A DNA stretch of 47,322 bases from contig JAFSHK010000051.1 in the NCBI GenBank assembly GCA_017440375.1, forward strand, positions 1 to 47,322, given 5' to 3'. This document shows, piece after piece, positions 8,483-18,347 of the stretch. The first letter of the stretch is position 1; every line of letters starts with the position of its first letter. The notes beneath the pieces are model-generated. The model was not told the DNA's origin. It saw only the letters and a program-made list of their open reading frames with translations, and did no database searches. Position numbers and translations under genes: made by a program. This stretch comes from Lachnospiraceae bacterium. GTDB lineage: Bacteria > Bacillota > Clostridia > Lachnospirales > Lachnospiraceae.

Positions 8483-10525
8483 ATGACAAATATGAAAAAG
8501 GCGGATGTTGGCGTAGCAGCATATTTACTTGCAGCTTTTATTATGTTGATTGTTCCGATTCCGTCACAGCTACTTGATGTTTTGCTGGCTTGTAATATAG
8601 CGGTATCTTTTACCATTATGTTTGGCTGTATGTTTGCCAATGAAGTATTGCAGATGTCATATTTTCCTACCATTCTCTTATTTACAACTGTTTTCAGAAT
8701 TGCACTAAATGTTTCCTCTACCAGGTTAATTCTGACCACAGGTGATCCGGGTAATGTCGTTGAAACATTCGGACAATATGTAGGTGGTGGAGACTTAATT
8801 GTCGGTTGTATTGTTTTTATCATTTTGATTGTTGTGCAGTTTATGATTATTAACAAAGGTTCTGAACGTGTTGCTGAAGTAACAGCCAGATTTACCTTGG
8901 ATGCTATGCCGGGTAAGCAGATGGCGATAGATGCGGACTTAAATACCGGTGCAATTACGGACGCAGAAGCAAAGAAGAGACGTGAGAAAATTCAGGAAGA
9001 GTCCAGCTTCTTTGGTTCTATGGATGGTGCGGTAAAGTACGTTAAGGGAGATGCAACAGCAGGTCTTATTATTACTGCAGTTAACTTAGTCGGTGGTATT
9101 GCCATGGGAATGGTTCGTCAAGGGATGGAGTTAAACGATGCGTTGAATCAGTTTACGATTCTGACCATCGGTGATGGTTTGGTAAGCCAGATTCCTTCGC
9201 TTCTTATTTCCTTATCAACAGGTATTCTCGTTACCAAGGGATCCAAAGATGCAGATTTTGGTACCGTTTTAATCAGACAGCTTTTTGGTGTGCCGAAGGT
9301 TCTCTATCTGGTAGGTGCTGTACTCATAATGCTTGGTATCGTAACACCACTTAATCCGATTATCTTTGTTGGTCTTGGTGCCGCATTTATTGTAGTCGGA
9401 AGAGTCATTGCAGGTACGATTGAAACCGCTCAAATTGAGCAGGAAGTGGATGTGGAGGAAGCAGCGGCAGAGGAAATCAGACAGCCGGAAAATGTTACCT
9501 CTTTATTGCAGGTTGACCCGATTGAATTGGAATTTGGTTATGGTATTATTCCGCTTGCCGATGTGAATCAAGGTGGTGACTTGTTAGACCGAGTTGTTAT
9601 GATTCGTAGGCAGATTGCACTTGAGCTTGGTACCGTTGTTCCAATCATTCGTTTGCGAGATAACATTCAGTTAAATCCAAATCAGTATATTATCAAGATA
9701 AAAGGTGTACAGGTTAGTGAAGGCGAGATTCTTTTCGATCATTACATGGCAATGAATCCGGGATATGTCGAAGAAGAAATTACAGGTATTCCTACTTTTG
9801 AACCATCTTTCCATTTGCCGGCTATCTGGATTACAGAAGGCCAGAGGGAACGTGCAGAAAGTATGGGATATACAGTCGTTGACCCACCTTCGATTATTGC
9901 AACACATTTAACAGAGATTATCAGACAGTATATTGCAGAATTACTCACAAGACAGGATGTACAGAATCTTGTCAACAATCTCAGAGAATCCAATCCATCT
10001 TTGGTGGACGAGTTGGTGCCAAAGTTACTTGGACTTGGTGAGATACAGAAAGTATTGCAGAATCTTTTGCAGGAAGGTATCTCTATCAGAGATTTGCTTA
10101 CCATATTTGAAACGTTGGCAGATTATGCTTCAACGACAAGAGATACCGATATTTTGACGGAATATGTCAGACAGAGCCTGAAACGTGCGATTTCCAATAA
10201 GTTCTTCCCTGCAAACGAGACAACCAGTGTTGTGACATTGGATCCGAAGTTAGAGCAGGAGATTATGGGAAGCGTAAAGCAGACGGAGCAGGGGGCATAT
10301 TTGACGTTAGATCCGGCCAAAACAAAAGCGATTATGGATGCGGTTGGTGTTGAGGTTAAGAAACTGGAAGACATGGGAAGAATACCGATTGTCATTACTT
10401 CGCCAATTGTGCGTGCTTACTTTAAGAAGTTAACAGAAGATTATTATAAGGATTTAGTCGTTGTATCCTATAACGAAGTGGAATCCAATATTGAATTACA
10501 GTCTGTTGGGATGGTGACAGCATAA
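8483..10525 (+). CDS. flhA: Flagellar export protein FlhA
   Basis: FlhA is the large export-gate protein that docks chaperone-substrate complexes. The 680-aa protein has about eight membrane helices in residues 15-320. The FHIPEP-family loop includes PGKQMAIDADLNTGAI and GSMDGAVKYVKGDATAGL. A cytoplasmic domain runs to the end. A strong AAAGGAGGAGAGG site precedes ATG 8483. The 73 nt before it hold no gene or clear regulatory site. The gene overlaps flhF by one base (TAATG). Confidence 0.97.
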   Translation: MTNMKKADVGVAAYLLAAFIMLIVPIPSQLLDVLLACNIAVSFTIMFGCMFANEVLQMSYFPTILLFTTVFRIALNVSSTRLILTTGDPGNVVETFGQYVGGGDLIVGCIVFIILIVVQFMIINKGSERVAEVTARFTLDAMPGKQMAIDADLNTGAITDAEAKKRREKIQEESSFFGSMDGAVKYVKGDATAGLIITAVNLVGGIAMGMVRQGMELNDALNQFTILTIGDGLVSQIPSLLISLSTGILVTKGSKDADFGTVLIRQLFGVPKVLYLVGAVLIMLGIVTPLNPIIFVGLGAAFIVVGRVIAGTIETAQIEQEVDVEEAAAEEIRQPENVTSLLQVDPIELEFGYGIIPLADVNQGGDLLDRVVMIRRQIALELGTVVPIIRLRDNIQLNPNQYIIKIKGVQVSEGEILFDHYMAMNPGYVEEEITGIPTFEPSFHLPAIWITEGQRERAESMGYTVVDPPSIIATHLTEIIRQYIAELLTRQDVQNLVNNLRESNPSLVDELVPKLLGLGEIQKVLQNLLQEGISIRDLLTIFETLADYASTTRDTDILTEYVRQSLKRAISNKFFPANETTSVVTLDPKLEQEIMGSVKQTEQGAYLTLDPAKTKAIMDAVGVEVKKLEDMGRIPIVITSPIVRAYFKKLTEDYYKDLVVVSYNEVESNIELQSVGMVTA

Positions 10526-11799
10526 TGATTATCAAGAAATTTTTAGGAAAAACAGAGCAGGAAGCAATAGAGAATGCCAAAAAGGAACTGGGCGCAAATG
10601 TAGTTGTTATGAATGTAAAGAGCGTGAAGCGCAAAGGTCTGTTTGGCTTCTTAAAACCACAAATGATGGAAGTAACTGTTGCATTAGAAGAAGAGAATGC
10701 AAATAATGATGCTGTTAGTGCAGAGGTAAAAGCAGCAGTTTCTGCAATCAATAATGTTGTTGTATCCAGTATGAATCATACACAGAATGCGGTAACAGAA
10801 CCACAGAATGCCGCAAATACACAGGGGACAACAAGGGCGCAAAATACGACAAGAACACAGGTTATTCCGGAAGAGATAGCAGAAAAGAAAGAAAATAATG
10901 CGTTGGAAGAGAAGCTTGACAGCTTACAGTCTCTTTTAGAGCAGCAACTGCAGAAGCCGGAAAATGAGAAAGAAAAACAGGAAGAAAAAGAAGAAGTAAG
11001 TGAAACGGATATGTTCATGCAGCTTTTGCATACTACTATGCTGGATAATGAGGTAGATGAAAAATATGCAGAGCAGGTTATTGATGAAATTGAGAAAATC
11101 AACAATCCGAACACACCGTTTGATTATGCTCTTGCAAATACCTACCAGAAAATGATTTTGAAATTTGGAAAGCCGGTAGGAATTTCTCCGTCTGAAAAAG
11201 GAGTCAAAGTTGTATTCTTTATCGGACCGACCGGTGTGGGCAAAACAACGACAATTGCTAAGATTGCGTCTAAGTTTCGCGTAGATGAGAAGAAAAAGGT
11301 AGCTTTGTTGACGGCAGATACCTATCGAATTGCAGCAGCAGAGCAGCTTAGAACCTATGCGAATATTCTGGAGGTGCCATTCCGCGTGATTTATAGCGTA
11401 GAAGAGATAGAACAGGCACTCGTTGATTTTAAAGAGTATGATTATATTCTGGTGGATACCGCAGGACATTCTCATCAGAATGAAGCGCAGAAGGAAACAA
11501 TGGCTAAATTCATCCATTCCGTAGATGATATGGTGGAGAAAGAAGTGTTTCTTGTGCTTAGTGCGACAACCAAGTATAGAGATTTAGTGAGTATTGCAGA
11601 TGCTTATAAAGAAATTGCTGATTATAAGCTGATTTTTACAAAATTAGATGAAACGACGACATTAGGAAATCTGTTGAATTTGAAGTTATATACAGGAGCA
11701 TCACTTTCTTATGTAACTTGCGGACAAAACGTGCCGGATGATATTGAGGATTTCAATCCACAGAAAACGGTAAAAAGATTACTTGGCGGAAAGAACTAA
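10525..11799 (+). CDS. flhF: Flagellar placement GTPase FlhF
   Basis: FlhF is an SRP-type GTPase that sets the number and place of flagella. The 424-aa product has the conserved N-terminal start (MIIKKFLGKTEQEAIENAKK), a variable Glu/Gln-rich linker (about 60-170), and an NG domain. P-loop GPTGVGKTTTIAKIA lies at about 234-248, then DTYRIAAAEQLRTYA, DTAGHS and FTKLDE. In DTAGHS a His replaces the Arg of the usual DTAGRS motif. The downstream flhG encodes its expected regulator. Confidence 0.96.
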   Translation: MIIKKFLGKTEQEAIENAKKELGANVVVMNVKSVKRKGLFGFLKPQMMEVTVALEEENANNDAVSAEVKAAVSAINNVVVSSMNHTQNAVTEPQNAANTQGTTRAQNTTRTQVIPEEIAEKKENNALEEKLDSLQSLLEQQLQKPENEKEKQEEKEEVSETDMFMQLLHTTMLDNEVDEKYAEQVIDEIEKINNPNTPFDYALANTYQKMILKFGKPVGISPSEKGVKVVFFIGPTGVGKTTTIAKIASKFRVDEKKKVALLTADTYRIAAAEQLRTYANILEVPFRVIYSVEEIEQALVDFKEYDYILVDTAGHSHQNEAQKETMAKFIHSVDDMVEKEVFLVLSATTKYRDLVSIADAYKEIADYKLIFTKLDETTTLGNLLNLKLYTGASLSYVTCGQNVPDDIEDFNPQKTVKRLLGGKN

Positions 11800-11811
11800 G
11801 GAGGAACATGA

Positions 11812-12687
11812 ATGGATCAGGCTGAACAACTGAGAACTATAATTAAAGCGAGCAGCCAGCCCCATCGCCCTTTGGCTAGAGTCATTACCGTTACAAGCGG
11901 AAAAGGCGGTGTTGGAAAATCAAACACAGCAATCAATCTGGCAGTCCAGTTTAAGAAAATGGGCAAACGTGTTATCATTTTGGATGCAGATTTCGGACTT
12001 GCTAATATTGAGATAATGTTTGGAGCAGTACCAAAACATAATTTGTGTGATTTAATTTATCAGGGTAAAAAAATAAGTGAAATTATAACATGGGGTCCAA
12101 TGGATGTAGGTTTTATATCCGGTGGCTCCGGAATTGCCGGAATGTCTAATCTAAGTAAAGATTATCTGACTTATATTATTCAGAATTTGGCTGAACTTGA
12201 CGAAATGGCAGATGTTATTATTGTAGATACAGGTGCAGGTATATCAGATGCGGTATTGGAGTTTTTGGTAGCAAGCGGAGAGATTTTGCTTGTTACAACG
12301 CCGGAACCAACATCGATTACAGATTCCTATTCTTTGATTAAAGCATTGAATCGTCATCCGCGATATTCCAAAGAACAATCACAGATAAAAGTAATAGCGA
12401 ACAAAGTAGCAAACGGAGAAGAGGGGAAAATTCTTTTTGAAAAACTGGATTCCGTTGTTACAAGATATTTAAAGATTCCGATTACTTATCTTGGTATGGT
12501 GCCGCAGGATACACAATTGACCAAGGCGGTTATGCAGCAGATGCCGGTTTCTATTCAGAATCCTGATAGCAAATCTGCATGTGCATATGAATTATTGGCA
12601 GCGAAGCTGATGAATAAAGAATTGAATAAAAATTTGACAAAACGTGGTATGGCAGCATTTTTCTCGCATATCATATCAAAAAGATAA
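11812..12687 (+). CDS. flhG: Flagellar number regulator FlhG (MinD-like ATPase, YlxH)
   Basis: FlhG is a ParA/MinD-type ATPase that stimulates FlhF and limits flagellar number. The 291-aa protein begins with DQAEQLR, the short N-terminal helix through which FlhG activates FlhF. It then shows a deviant Walker A (SGKGGVGKSNTAINLA, about 28-43) and LDADFGLANIE. A basic C-terminal helix (FFSHIISKR) could be a membrane-targeting sequence. AAGGAGG lies 8 nt before ATG 11812. Confidence 0.95.
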   Translation: MDQAEQLRTIIKASSQPHRPLARVITVTSGKGGVGKSNTAINLAVQFKKMGKRVIILDADFGLANIEIMFGAVPKHNLCDLIYQGKKISEIITWGPMDVGFISGGSGIAGMSNLSKDYLTYIIQNLAELDEMADVIIVDTGAGISDAVLEFLVASGEILLVTTPEPTSITDSYSLIKALNRHPRYSKEQSQIKVIANKVANGEEGKILFEKLDSVVTRYLKIPITYLGMVPQDTQLTKAVMQQMPVSIQNPDSKSACAYELLAAKLMNKELNKNLTKRGMAAFFSHIISKR

Positions 12688-12723
12688 GAAAAGAGAAGAG
12701 AAGAGAAGGACAGGACAGCAAGT

Positions 12724-13452
12724 ATGGGAATTATTCTTTCAAAATATGTAATGCCGGGAAACCGGGTTGATTTGCAGGAAATTCAAAGGGTAAAAGAGGA
12801 TGGAACGAAAAGAAAAGCCTATCAGAGTCAGGTGATAGAGATTATATCTGACGATAGGATGGAAATTGCTATGCCGATTGATAAATCAAAATTGATTTTG
12901 TTGCCGGTGGATGCAGAATATGATTTATATTTCTACACGCCAAATGGCTTGTATCAGTGTTATGCAAGAGTAATTGACCGATACAAAAATAATAATATTT
13001 ATATTTTACTATTAGACTTGACCAGTAATTTGCGCAAATATCAAAGAAGAGAATATTATCGATTCAGTTGTGCTTTGGAAATGAATTCCAGACCATTGCA
13101 GGAAGAAGAGGTAAATGCGATAGAGCAGAATGCAAATCTTTTAGTACCGGGCTTACCTTTGCAAAGGAGTATAATTGTTGATATTAGTGGCGGCGGATTA
13201 CGGTTTGTTGCGAATTATGCATATGAAATTGAAAGTTTGATTTTGTGTAAGTATCAACTATGGATAGAAAATGAAAGCAAGGATTATAGTCTGGTGGGCA
13301 AAGTTTTAAGTGCAAAAGAACTGGAAAACCGCCCGGGGGTTTATGAACATCGTGTTCAATATGTCAACATGGCAGAAGATAATCGGGAAGAGATTATCAA
13401 GTACATATTTGATGAAGAACGTAAGACGATTAAGAATCAAAAAGGTGTATAA
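12724..13452 (+). CDS. PilZ domain protein, YcgR-like cyclic-di-GMP flagellar brake
   Basis: The 242-aa protein has an N-terminal YcgR-like beta domain (about 1-100) and a C-terminal PilZ domain. Both c-di-GMP contacts are visible: R109-x3-R113 in QRREYYRF and D153-I-S155-G-G-G158. Proteins of this type (YcgR in enterics, DgrA/YpfA in Bacillus) bind c-di-GMP and slow the motor. Its place between flhG and cheB supports a motility role. The sequence before the start is purine-rich (repeated AGAGAAG) rather than a single clear site. The target in the motor is not shown. Confidence 0.9.
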   Translation: MGIILSKYVMPGNRVDLQEIQRVKEDGTKRKAYQSQVIEIISDDRMEIAMPIDKSKLILLPVDAEYDLYFYTPNGLYQCYARVIDRYKNNNIYILLLDLTSNLRKYQRREYYRFSCALEMNSRPLQEEEVNAIEQNANLLVPGLPLQRSIIVDISGGGLRFVANYAYEIESLILCKYQLWIENESKDYSLVGKVLSAKELENRPGVYEHRVQYVNMAEDNREEIIKYIFDEERKTIKNQKGV

Positions 13453-13492
13453 TTTCTGGTTGTAGAGATAAAAAGTTGTGGAGGAAAAAAGA

Positions 13493-14563
13493 ATGAAAAA
13501 TATATTAGTGGTTGACGACTCTGCACTTATGAGAAGGGTATTGTGTGATATAATCAATGGAGATGAAAGATTCCGTGTACAGGATCGTGCGAACAATGGA
13601 GTGGAAGCATTAGAATTACTCAGCAAAAAATCCTATGATGCTGTTGTATTAGATGTTAATATGCCGCAGATGAACGGATTGGAATTGTTGAAGGAATTGC
13701 AGAAACGCAAAATATCCACCCGAGTTATGATGGCAAGTACTGATACAAAGGAAGGCGCCAAAACAACTTTAGATGCCTTGGAATTAGGAGCATTGGATTT
13801 CATTCACAAGCCGGACAATGCGATGGATTGTCGTAGTGGTGAATTTAAAGAAAAATTACTCCAAATTCTCGCGGTTGTAGTTGAATCCAAACCACCGGTG
13901 TTTGGAAAGACCTTCGTGATGGAAGAAGTAAAAACTGCGAAGAAGATGATAGAACTTGTTGGAAAGCATACAGGTTCTGTTCCTGGCAATAAAATTGTGG
14001 CGATTGCAAGCTCTACAGGCGGACCAAGAGCGTTACAGGCTGTTATTCCCAGATTACCGAAAAATTTAAAAGCTCCGGTAGTCGTTGTGCAACATATGCC
14101 GGCAGGATTTACGGCATCCTTGGCAGAGCGTTTAGATTCATTGAGTGAGGTTCATGTAAAGGAAGCAGCAGAAGGCGATGTGTTGGAACCGGGGACTGTC
14201 TATATTGCGATGGGTGGTAAACATTTAAACGTCCTTACGATGGCGAGTAAGTATAGTATTCATTATTCGGACGAGCCGTCCAGAGAAGGTGTAAAACCGT
14301 GTGCAAATTATATGTATGAGTCTTTAGCCGGTAGCAAGTTTGATCAGGTTGTATGTGTTGTTATGACCGGTATGGGAGCCGATGGTACAAAAGGAATCCA
14401 GAATTTGAGAGAAAAAAAGAAGTTGCATGTTATTGCGCAGGAGTCTAGTACATGTGCAGTATATGGAATGCCAAGAAGTATTGTTAATGCCGGATTGGCA
14501 GACCAAATTGTACCACTTGACCATATAGCGCAGGAAATTATAATGAACGTGGGGGTAAGATGA
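13493..14563 (+). CDS. cheB: Chemotaxis methylesterase/deamidase CheB
   Basis: CheB removes methyl groups from chemoreceptors. The 356-aa product has an N-terminal receiver (D8, D9, phosphoacceptor D54 in AVVLDVNMPQMNG) and a C-terminal esterase. The catalytic triad is S174 (SSTGGP), H201 (QHMPAGF) and D297 (GMGADGT). I use ATG 13493, with GGAGG 8 nt upstream, instead of an in-frame GTG at 13478 that overlaps the site. No cheR is present in the window, so the partner methyltransferase must lie elsewhere. Confidence 0.97.
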   Translation: MKNILVVDDSALMRRVLCDIINGDERFRVQDRANNGVEALELLSKKSYDAVVLDVNMPQMNGLELLKELQKRKISTRVMMASTDTKEGAKTTLDALELGALDFIHKPDNAMDCRSGEFKEKLLQILAVVVESKPPVFGKTFVMEEVKTAKKMIELVGKHTGSVPGNKIVAIASSTGGPRALQAVIPRLPKNLKAPVVVVQHMPAGFTASLAERLDSLSEVHVKEAAEGDVLEPGTVYIAMGGKHLNVLTMASKYSIHYSDEPSREGVKPCANYMYESLAGSKFDQVVCVVMTGMGADGTKGIQNLREKKKLHVIAQESSTCAVYGMPRSIVNAGLADQIVPLDHIAQEIIMNVGVR

Positions 14564-14564
14564 T

Positions 14565-16691
14565 ATGGACGTAAGCCAATATTTGGAGATTTTCCTGGAT
14601 GAAACAAATGAACATTTACAGAATCTGAACACACAGATTCTCTCATTGGAACAGGAGCCGGACAACATGGATACCATCAATGAGATTTTCCGTGCTGCAC
14701 ATTCCCTAAAAGGTATGGCAGGTACAATGGGGTACAAAAGAATGCAGGCTCTTACCCATGACATGGAAAATGTATTTTCAGAAGTGCGTAACGGAAATAT
14801 TACCGTTAAGGCTAATATGATTGATATTATTTTCCAGTGTTTGGATGCGTTGGAAGAGTATAATACCAACATTCGTGAAAGTGCTGATGAAGGTACCAAT
14901 GATAACGAACATTTAATCAAACAGTTAAATGACATATTGAACGGCGGTAACGGTGAAAATGGTGAAGCAGAAAAAGCAACCGAAGCAGCAGAAGCAGCAA
15001 AAGAGAATGTGGTTGAAACAGCAGAAGATAACAGCAATAAGAAATGGCTGGATATTAAATTAGGCGATTCCGAGAGAAACGTGTTAAATGAAGCAAAAAG
15101 ACAGGGCAAGAATATTTATGGTATTACGGTGAAAGTTCATGAGTCCTGTATTTTAAAAGCTGCAAGAGCGTTTCTTGTGTTTAAGGCAGTAGAGGAAACC
15201 AGTGAAATTATTGTTTCCAGTCCGTCAGCTCAGGATATTGAAGATGAGAAATTTGATTTGGATTTCAGCTTGATTATTATTTCGGATAGTCCGATTGATA
15301 CGATTATTCAGGCAGCCAAAAATGTATCTGAGATTGAAGATGTATTAGGCGATGTATATGTGGTTGAGCAGGTCAAAGCAGCAAAAGAAGTGAAAACAAC
15401 AGAGGTAAAAGAAGAAACAGTGAAAACAGAGGTTGCAACAGCACAGGCAACTTCGCCGGCTGCCTCTGCGACAGCAGGAGCGCAGGCGACAACAGCAGCA
15501 GGTAAGAGTGATAAGAAGCCGGTAGCAGGAAAGCCGGGTGTTAACAGAACGGTCAGAGTAGATATTGAGAAGTTAGATACTTTGATGAATCTGGTTAGTG
15601 AGCTTATCATTGCAAAGAACTCCTTAGTATCTGCATCTGCAACAGAAAACAATACAAATTCAGAAGTATTTGAACAGATTGAATATTTGGAGAGTGTAAC
15701 CACATCATTACATGAATCTGTAATGAAAGTGCGAATGGTGCCAATTGAAAGCGTTGTTACAAAATTCCCGCGTATGATTCGTGACTTATCCAAGAAATTG
15801 AATAAGAAAATGGAATTATATATGTCCGGTGAAGAAACAGAACTTGATCGTACCGTGGTGGATGAAATTGGTGATCCTTTGATGCATTTGTTGCGTAATT
15901 CAGCAGATCATGGATTGGAGTCAGCAGCAGTACGTAAAGAAAGAGGTAAGCCGGAAGTAGGCTCTATCTTCTTAGATGCATATCAGGACGGTAATAACGT
16001 AGTTATCGAAGTAAGAGATGATGGTAACGGTATTGATACACAGGCGGTTAAGAAGAAAGCAATTGATCGTGGCGTAATCACACCGGAACAGGCTGAAAAT
16101 ATGAATGAGAAGGAAATCATCGATTTACTGTTTAGTGCAGGTTTCTCTACAGCCAAGGAGGTATCCGATGTATCCGGAAGAGGAGTAGGTCTTGATGTTG
16201 TTAAATCTAAGATTGAAGCTTTAAGTGGTGAAGTAGAAGTTAAGAGTAAACTCGGCGAGGGTAGTACATGGATTATCAGACTGCCGCTTACTCTTGCTAT
16301 TATTCAGGCTCTTATGGTTGACATCGGAGAAGAGAAATATGCGATTTCGCTTGGTTCTATCCAGACAATCGAAGATATTTCTGTTAGTGATGTGAAGTTA
16401 GTTCAGAACAAAGAGGTTATCAATTTAAGAGGTACGGTTATTCCGTTAATTAGATTAAATGAGATTCTGGATATCCCAAGCAAAAAAGATTCACAGGATA
16501 ATCTGATTGTTGTTATTGTCAAGAAGGGTGATAAGCTTGCAGGTCTGGTAGTTGATGAACTGATTGGACAGCAGGAAATCGTTATCAAGTCCATGGGCAA
16601 ATACATCAACAAGTGCAAGATTATTAGTGGTGCAACAATTCTTGGTGACGGTGAAGTTGCATTGATTCTTGATGCAAACGCGCTGATTTAA
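14565..16691 (+). CDS. cheA: Chemotaxis histidine kinase CheA
   Basis: CheA phosphorylates CheY and CheB in response to receptors. The domains of the 708-aa protein are in standard order. The Hpt/P1 domain (about 1-105) has phosphoacceptor H46 in RAAHSLKGMAGTMG. The P2 CheY-binding domain lies at about 163-270 between Ala/Glu-rich linkers. P3 dimerization (about 325-390) is followed by the GHKL kinase P4 (about 390-565) with NSADHGLE, RDDGNGID and GRGVGLDVV. The CheW-like P5 covers about 570-708. It starts one base after the cheB stop. Confidence 0.97.
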   Translation: MDVSQYLEIFLDETNEHLQNLNTQILSLEQEPDNMDTINEIFRAAHSLKGMAGTMGYKRMQALTHDMENVFSEVRNGNITVKANMIDIIFQCLDALEEYNTNIRESADEGTNDNEHLIKQLNDILNGGNGENGEAEKATEAAEAAKENVVETAEDNSNKKWLDIKLGDSERNVLNEAKRQGKNIYGITVKVHESCILKAARAFLVFKAVEETSEIIVSSPSAQDIEDEKFDLDFSLIIISDSPIDTIIQAAKNVSEIEDVLGDVYVVEQVKAAKEVKTTEVKEETVKTEVATAQATSPAASATAGAQATTAAGKSDKKPVAGKPGVNRTVRVDIEKLDTLMNLVSELIIAKNSLVSASATENNTNSEVFEQIEYLESVTTSLHESVMKVRMVPIESVVTKFPRMIRDLSKKLNKKMELYMSGEETELDRTVVDEIGDPLMHLLRNSADHGLESAAVRKERGKPEVGSIFLDAYQDGNNVVIEVRDDGNGIDTQAVKKKAIDRGVITPEQAENMNEKEIIDLLFSAGFSTAKEVSDVSGRGVGLDVVKSKIEALSGEVEVKSKLGEGSTWIIRLPLTLAIIQALMVDIGEEKYAISLGSIQTIEDISVSDVKLVQNKEVINLRGTVIPLIRLNEILDIPSKKDSQDNLIVVIVKKGDKLAGLVVDELIGQQEIVIKSMGKYINKCKIISGATILGDGEVALILDANALI

Positions 16692-16711
16692 GCAGAGGGA
16701 GGAACAGTAGA

Positions 16712-17164
16712 ATGGAAGAATTAAGAGTAGCCAGTGAAACAACCCAGTTCATCGTAATCAAGTTGGGCGACGAACAGTACGGCATTGATATTAAGTATAT
16801 AGACAATATTGTAAGAATGCAGCACATTACCAGAGTGCCGAAAGTAGCTTCCTATCTGAAAGGAGTTATCAATCTGCGTGGTGAAGTTATTCCGGTTATG
16901 AGTATTCGTATCAAAATGGGGCTGAAGGTTGATGAAATTACCAAATCCAGCAGAATTATTATTCTTAAGATGGAGCAGCAGGGAACAATCGGCGTGATTG
17001 TAGATGAAGTGAAAGAGGTAGTAACTTTGGAAGCTGCACAGATTGAGAAAGTAGCGTACGATTCTAAAGATGAAAAGGATAATTTCATTTCAGGAATCGG
17101 TAAATATGAAGGTGGTTTGATTTCCTTATTAGACCTGAATTTGGTTGTACCGGAAAATGTTTAG
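16712..17164 (+). CDS. cheW: Chemotaxis coupling protein CheW
   Basis: CheW links receptors to CheA. The 150-aa protein is a single CheW domain of normal length, containing KYIDNIVRMQHITRVPKVAS and GVINLRGEVIPVM, the typical receptor/CheA contact strands. A GGGAGGAACAG stretch lies before ATG 16712. The gene sits between cheA and cheC in the order found in Bacillus and Clostridium. Confidence 0.96.
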   Translation: MEELRVASETTQFIVIKLGDEQYGIDIKYIDNIVRMQHITRVPKVASYLKGVINLRGEVIPVMSIRIKMGLKVDEITKSSRIIILKMEQQGTIGVIVDEVKEVVTLEAAQIEKVAYDSKDEKDNFISGIGKYEGGLISLLDLNLVVPENV

Positions 17165-17175
17165 GAGGTTATCAC

Positions 17176-17793
17176 GTGGGTGATTTAAGTTTAGAACAAA
17201 TGTCCCAGGAGTATTTTGATATTTTGAAAGAACTGGGAAATATTGGAGCAGGTAATGCAACAACCGCATTAGCGCAGATGCTTCAATGTAAAGTAGATAT
17301 GTCAGTTCCGCAGGTTAATTTGCTTGAATTTAAGGAACTGGGTGCTGCTATGGGTGGTGAAGAACAGATTATGGCGGGTATTTATCTTGGTGTAGAAGGA
17401 GATATTACCGGCAGTATTATGTTTCTTTTGGAGAAAACATCTGCGAAGCATTTGGTTGGCAAATTAATGGGGATGGCATCTGAAGGAGAAGAGTTTTCAG
17501 AAATGGAATTTTCTGCTTTGAAGGAAGTCGGCAATATTATTACAGGTGCCTATTTAAACTCTTTGTCTACGTTAACTAATTTGGTAATTTACCCATCTAT
17601 ACCGGATTTAACAGTCGATATGGCAGGCGCGATTTTAAGCGTGCCTGCAATCGAATTTGGTGCATTGGGTGATAGAATATTGCTGATTCAAACCCAATTT
17701 TTTGATGAGATATCAATTGATGGATATTTTATCCTGATTCCGGATTTAGATTCTTATGGGCGGATATTATCAGCATTGGGAATGGCAGGTTAA
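17176..17793 (+). CDS. cheC: CheY-P phosphatase CheC
   Basis: CheC dephosphorylates CheY and binds CheD. The 205-aa protein carries both phosphatase signatures, DILKELGN near residue 15 and SALKEVGN near residue 115, each with adjacent Gly-rich turns (IGAGNATTAL, IITGAYLNSL). It starts with GTG at 17176 behind AGGAGG, 11 nt after the cheW stop. With FliY in the same operon the cell has two CheC-type phosphatases. Confidence 0.96.
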   Translation: MGDLSLEQMSQEYFDILKELGNIGAGNATTALAQMLQCKVDMSVPQVNLLEFKELGAAMGGEEQIMAGIYLGVEGDITGSIMFLLEKTSAKHLVGKLMGMASEGEEFSEMEFSALKEVGNIITGAYLNSLSTLTNLVIYPSIPDLTVDMAGAILSVPAIEFGALGDRILLIQTQFFDEISIDGYFILIPDLDSYGRILSALGMAG

Positions 17794-17828
17794 CAATACT
17801 GGTAGTATAAATAGGAGATGTCAGGAAT

Positions 17829-18314
17829 ATGGGAGAGATGATAAAGGTCGGCATGGCCGATTTAAATGTGTGTGTCAGCCCTGATGGTATTACTACTTTA
17901 GGGCTTGGCTCATGTGTCGGAATTGCGCTGAGAGATCCTGTAACAAAAATTGGAGGTTTGGCGCATGTAATGCTTCCGGACAGTACAGCGATTAGAAATA
18001 ACAGCAATATCCCGAAATTTGCAGATACGGGTATTGAAGAATTAGTAAAAAAAGTGGTTGCTAAAGGTGCGAATAGAACAAGACTCGTAGCGAAAATAGC
18101 CGGTGGAGCACAGATGTTTGCATTTCAGAGTAAATCTGATATGGTGCGCGTAGGTGAGAGAAATGTGGAAGCTACTAAGAAGAAGCTTGCAGAGATGAAG
18201 ATACCGATTCTGGCAGAAGATACCGGTGACAGCTATGGAAGAACTGTTATTTTTTATCCGGAAAATGGAGATTTCATTATTCGTGCAGTAGGAAAACCGG
18301 AGAAAGTTATTTAA
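17829..18314 (+). CDS. cheD: Chemoreceptor glutamine deamidase CheD
   Basis: CheD deamidates receptor glutamines and stimulates CheC. The 161-aa protein contains C29 in LGLGSCVGIALRD and H46 in GGLAHVMLPDS, the catalytic pair of this papain-like fold. Length and motifs are normal for the family. It follows cheC, its interaction partner, in the usual order. Confidence 0.96.
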   Translation: MGEMIKVGMADLNVCVSPDGITTLGLGSCVGIALRDPVTKIGGLAHVMLPDSTAIRNNSNIPKFADTGIEELVKKVVAKGANRTRLVAKIAGGAQMFAFQSKSDMVRVGERNVEATKKKLAEMKIPILAEDTGDSYGRTVIFYPENGDFIIRAVGKPEKVI

Positions 18315-18347
18315 TCACTAGTATATGTGATTGGAAGGTATAGATAA

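Noticed and set aside
14324-15109. Antisense open frame (261 aa) spanning the cheB-cheA junction
   Set aside because: It covers two well-supported + strand genes and has no recognizable motif.
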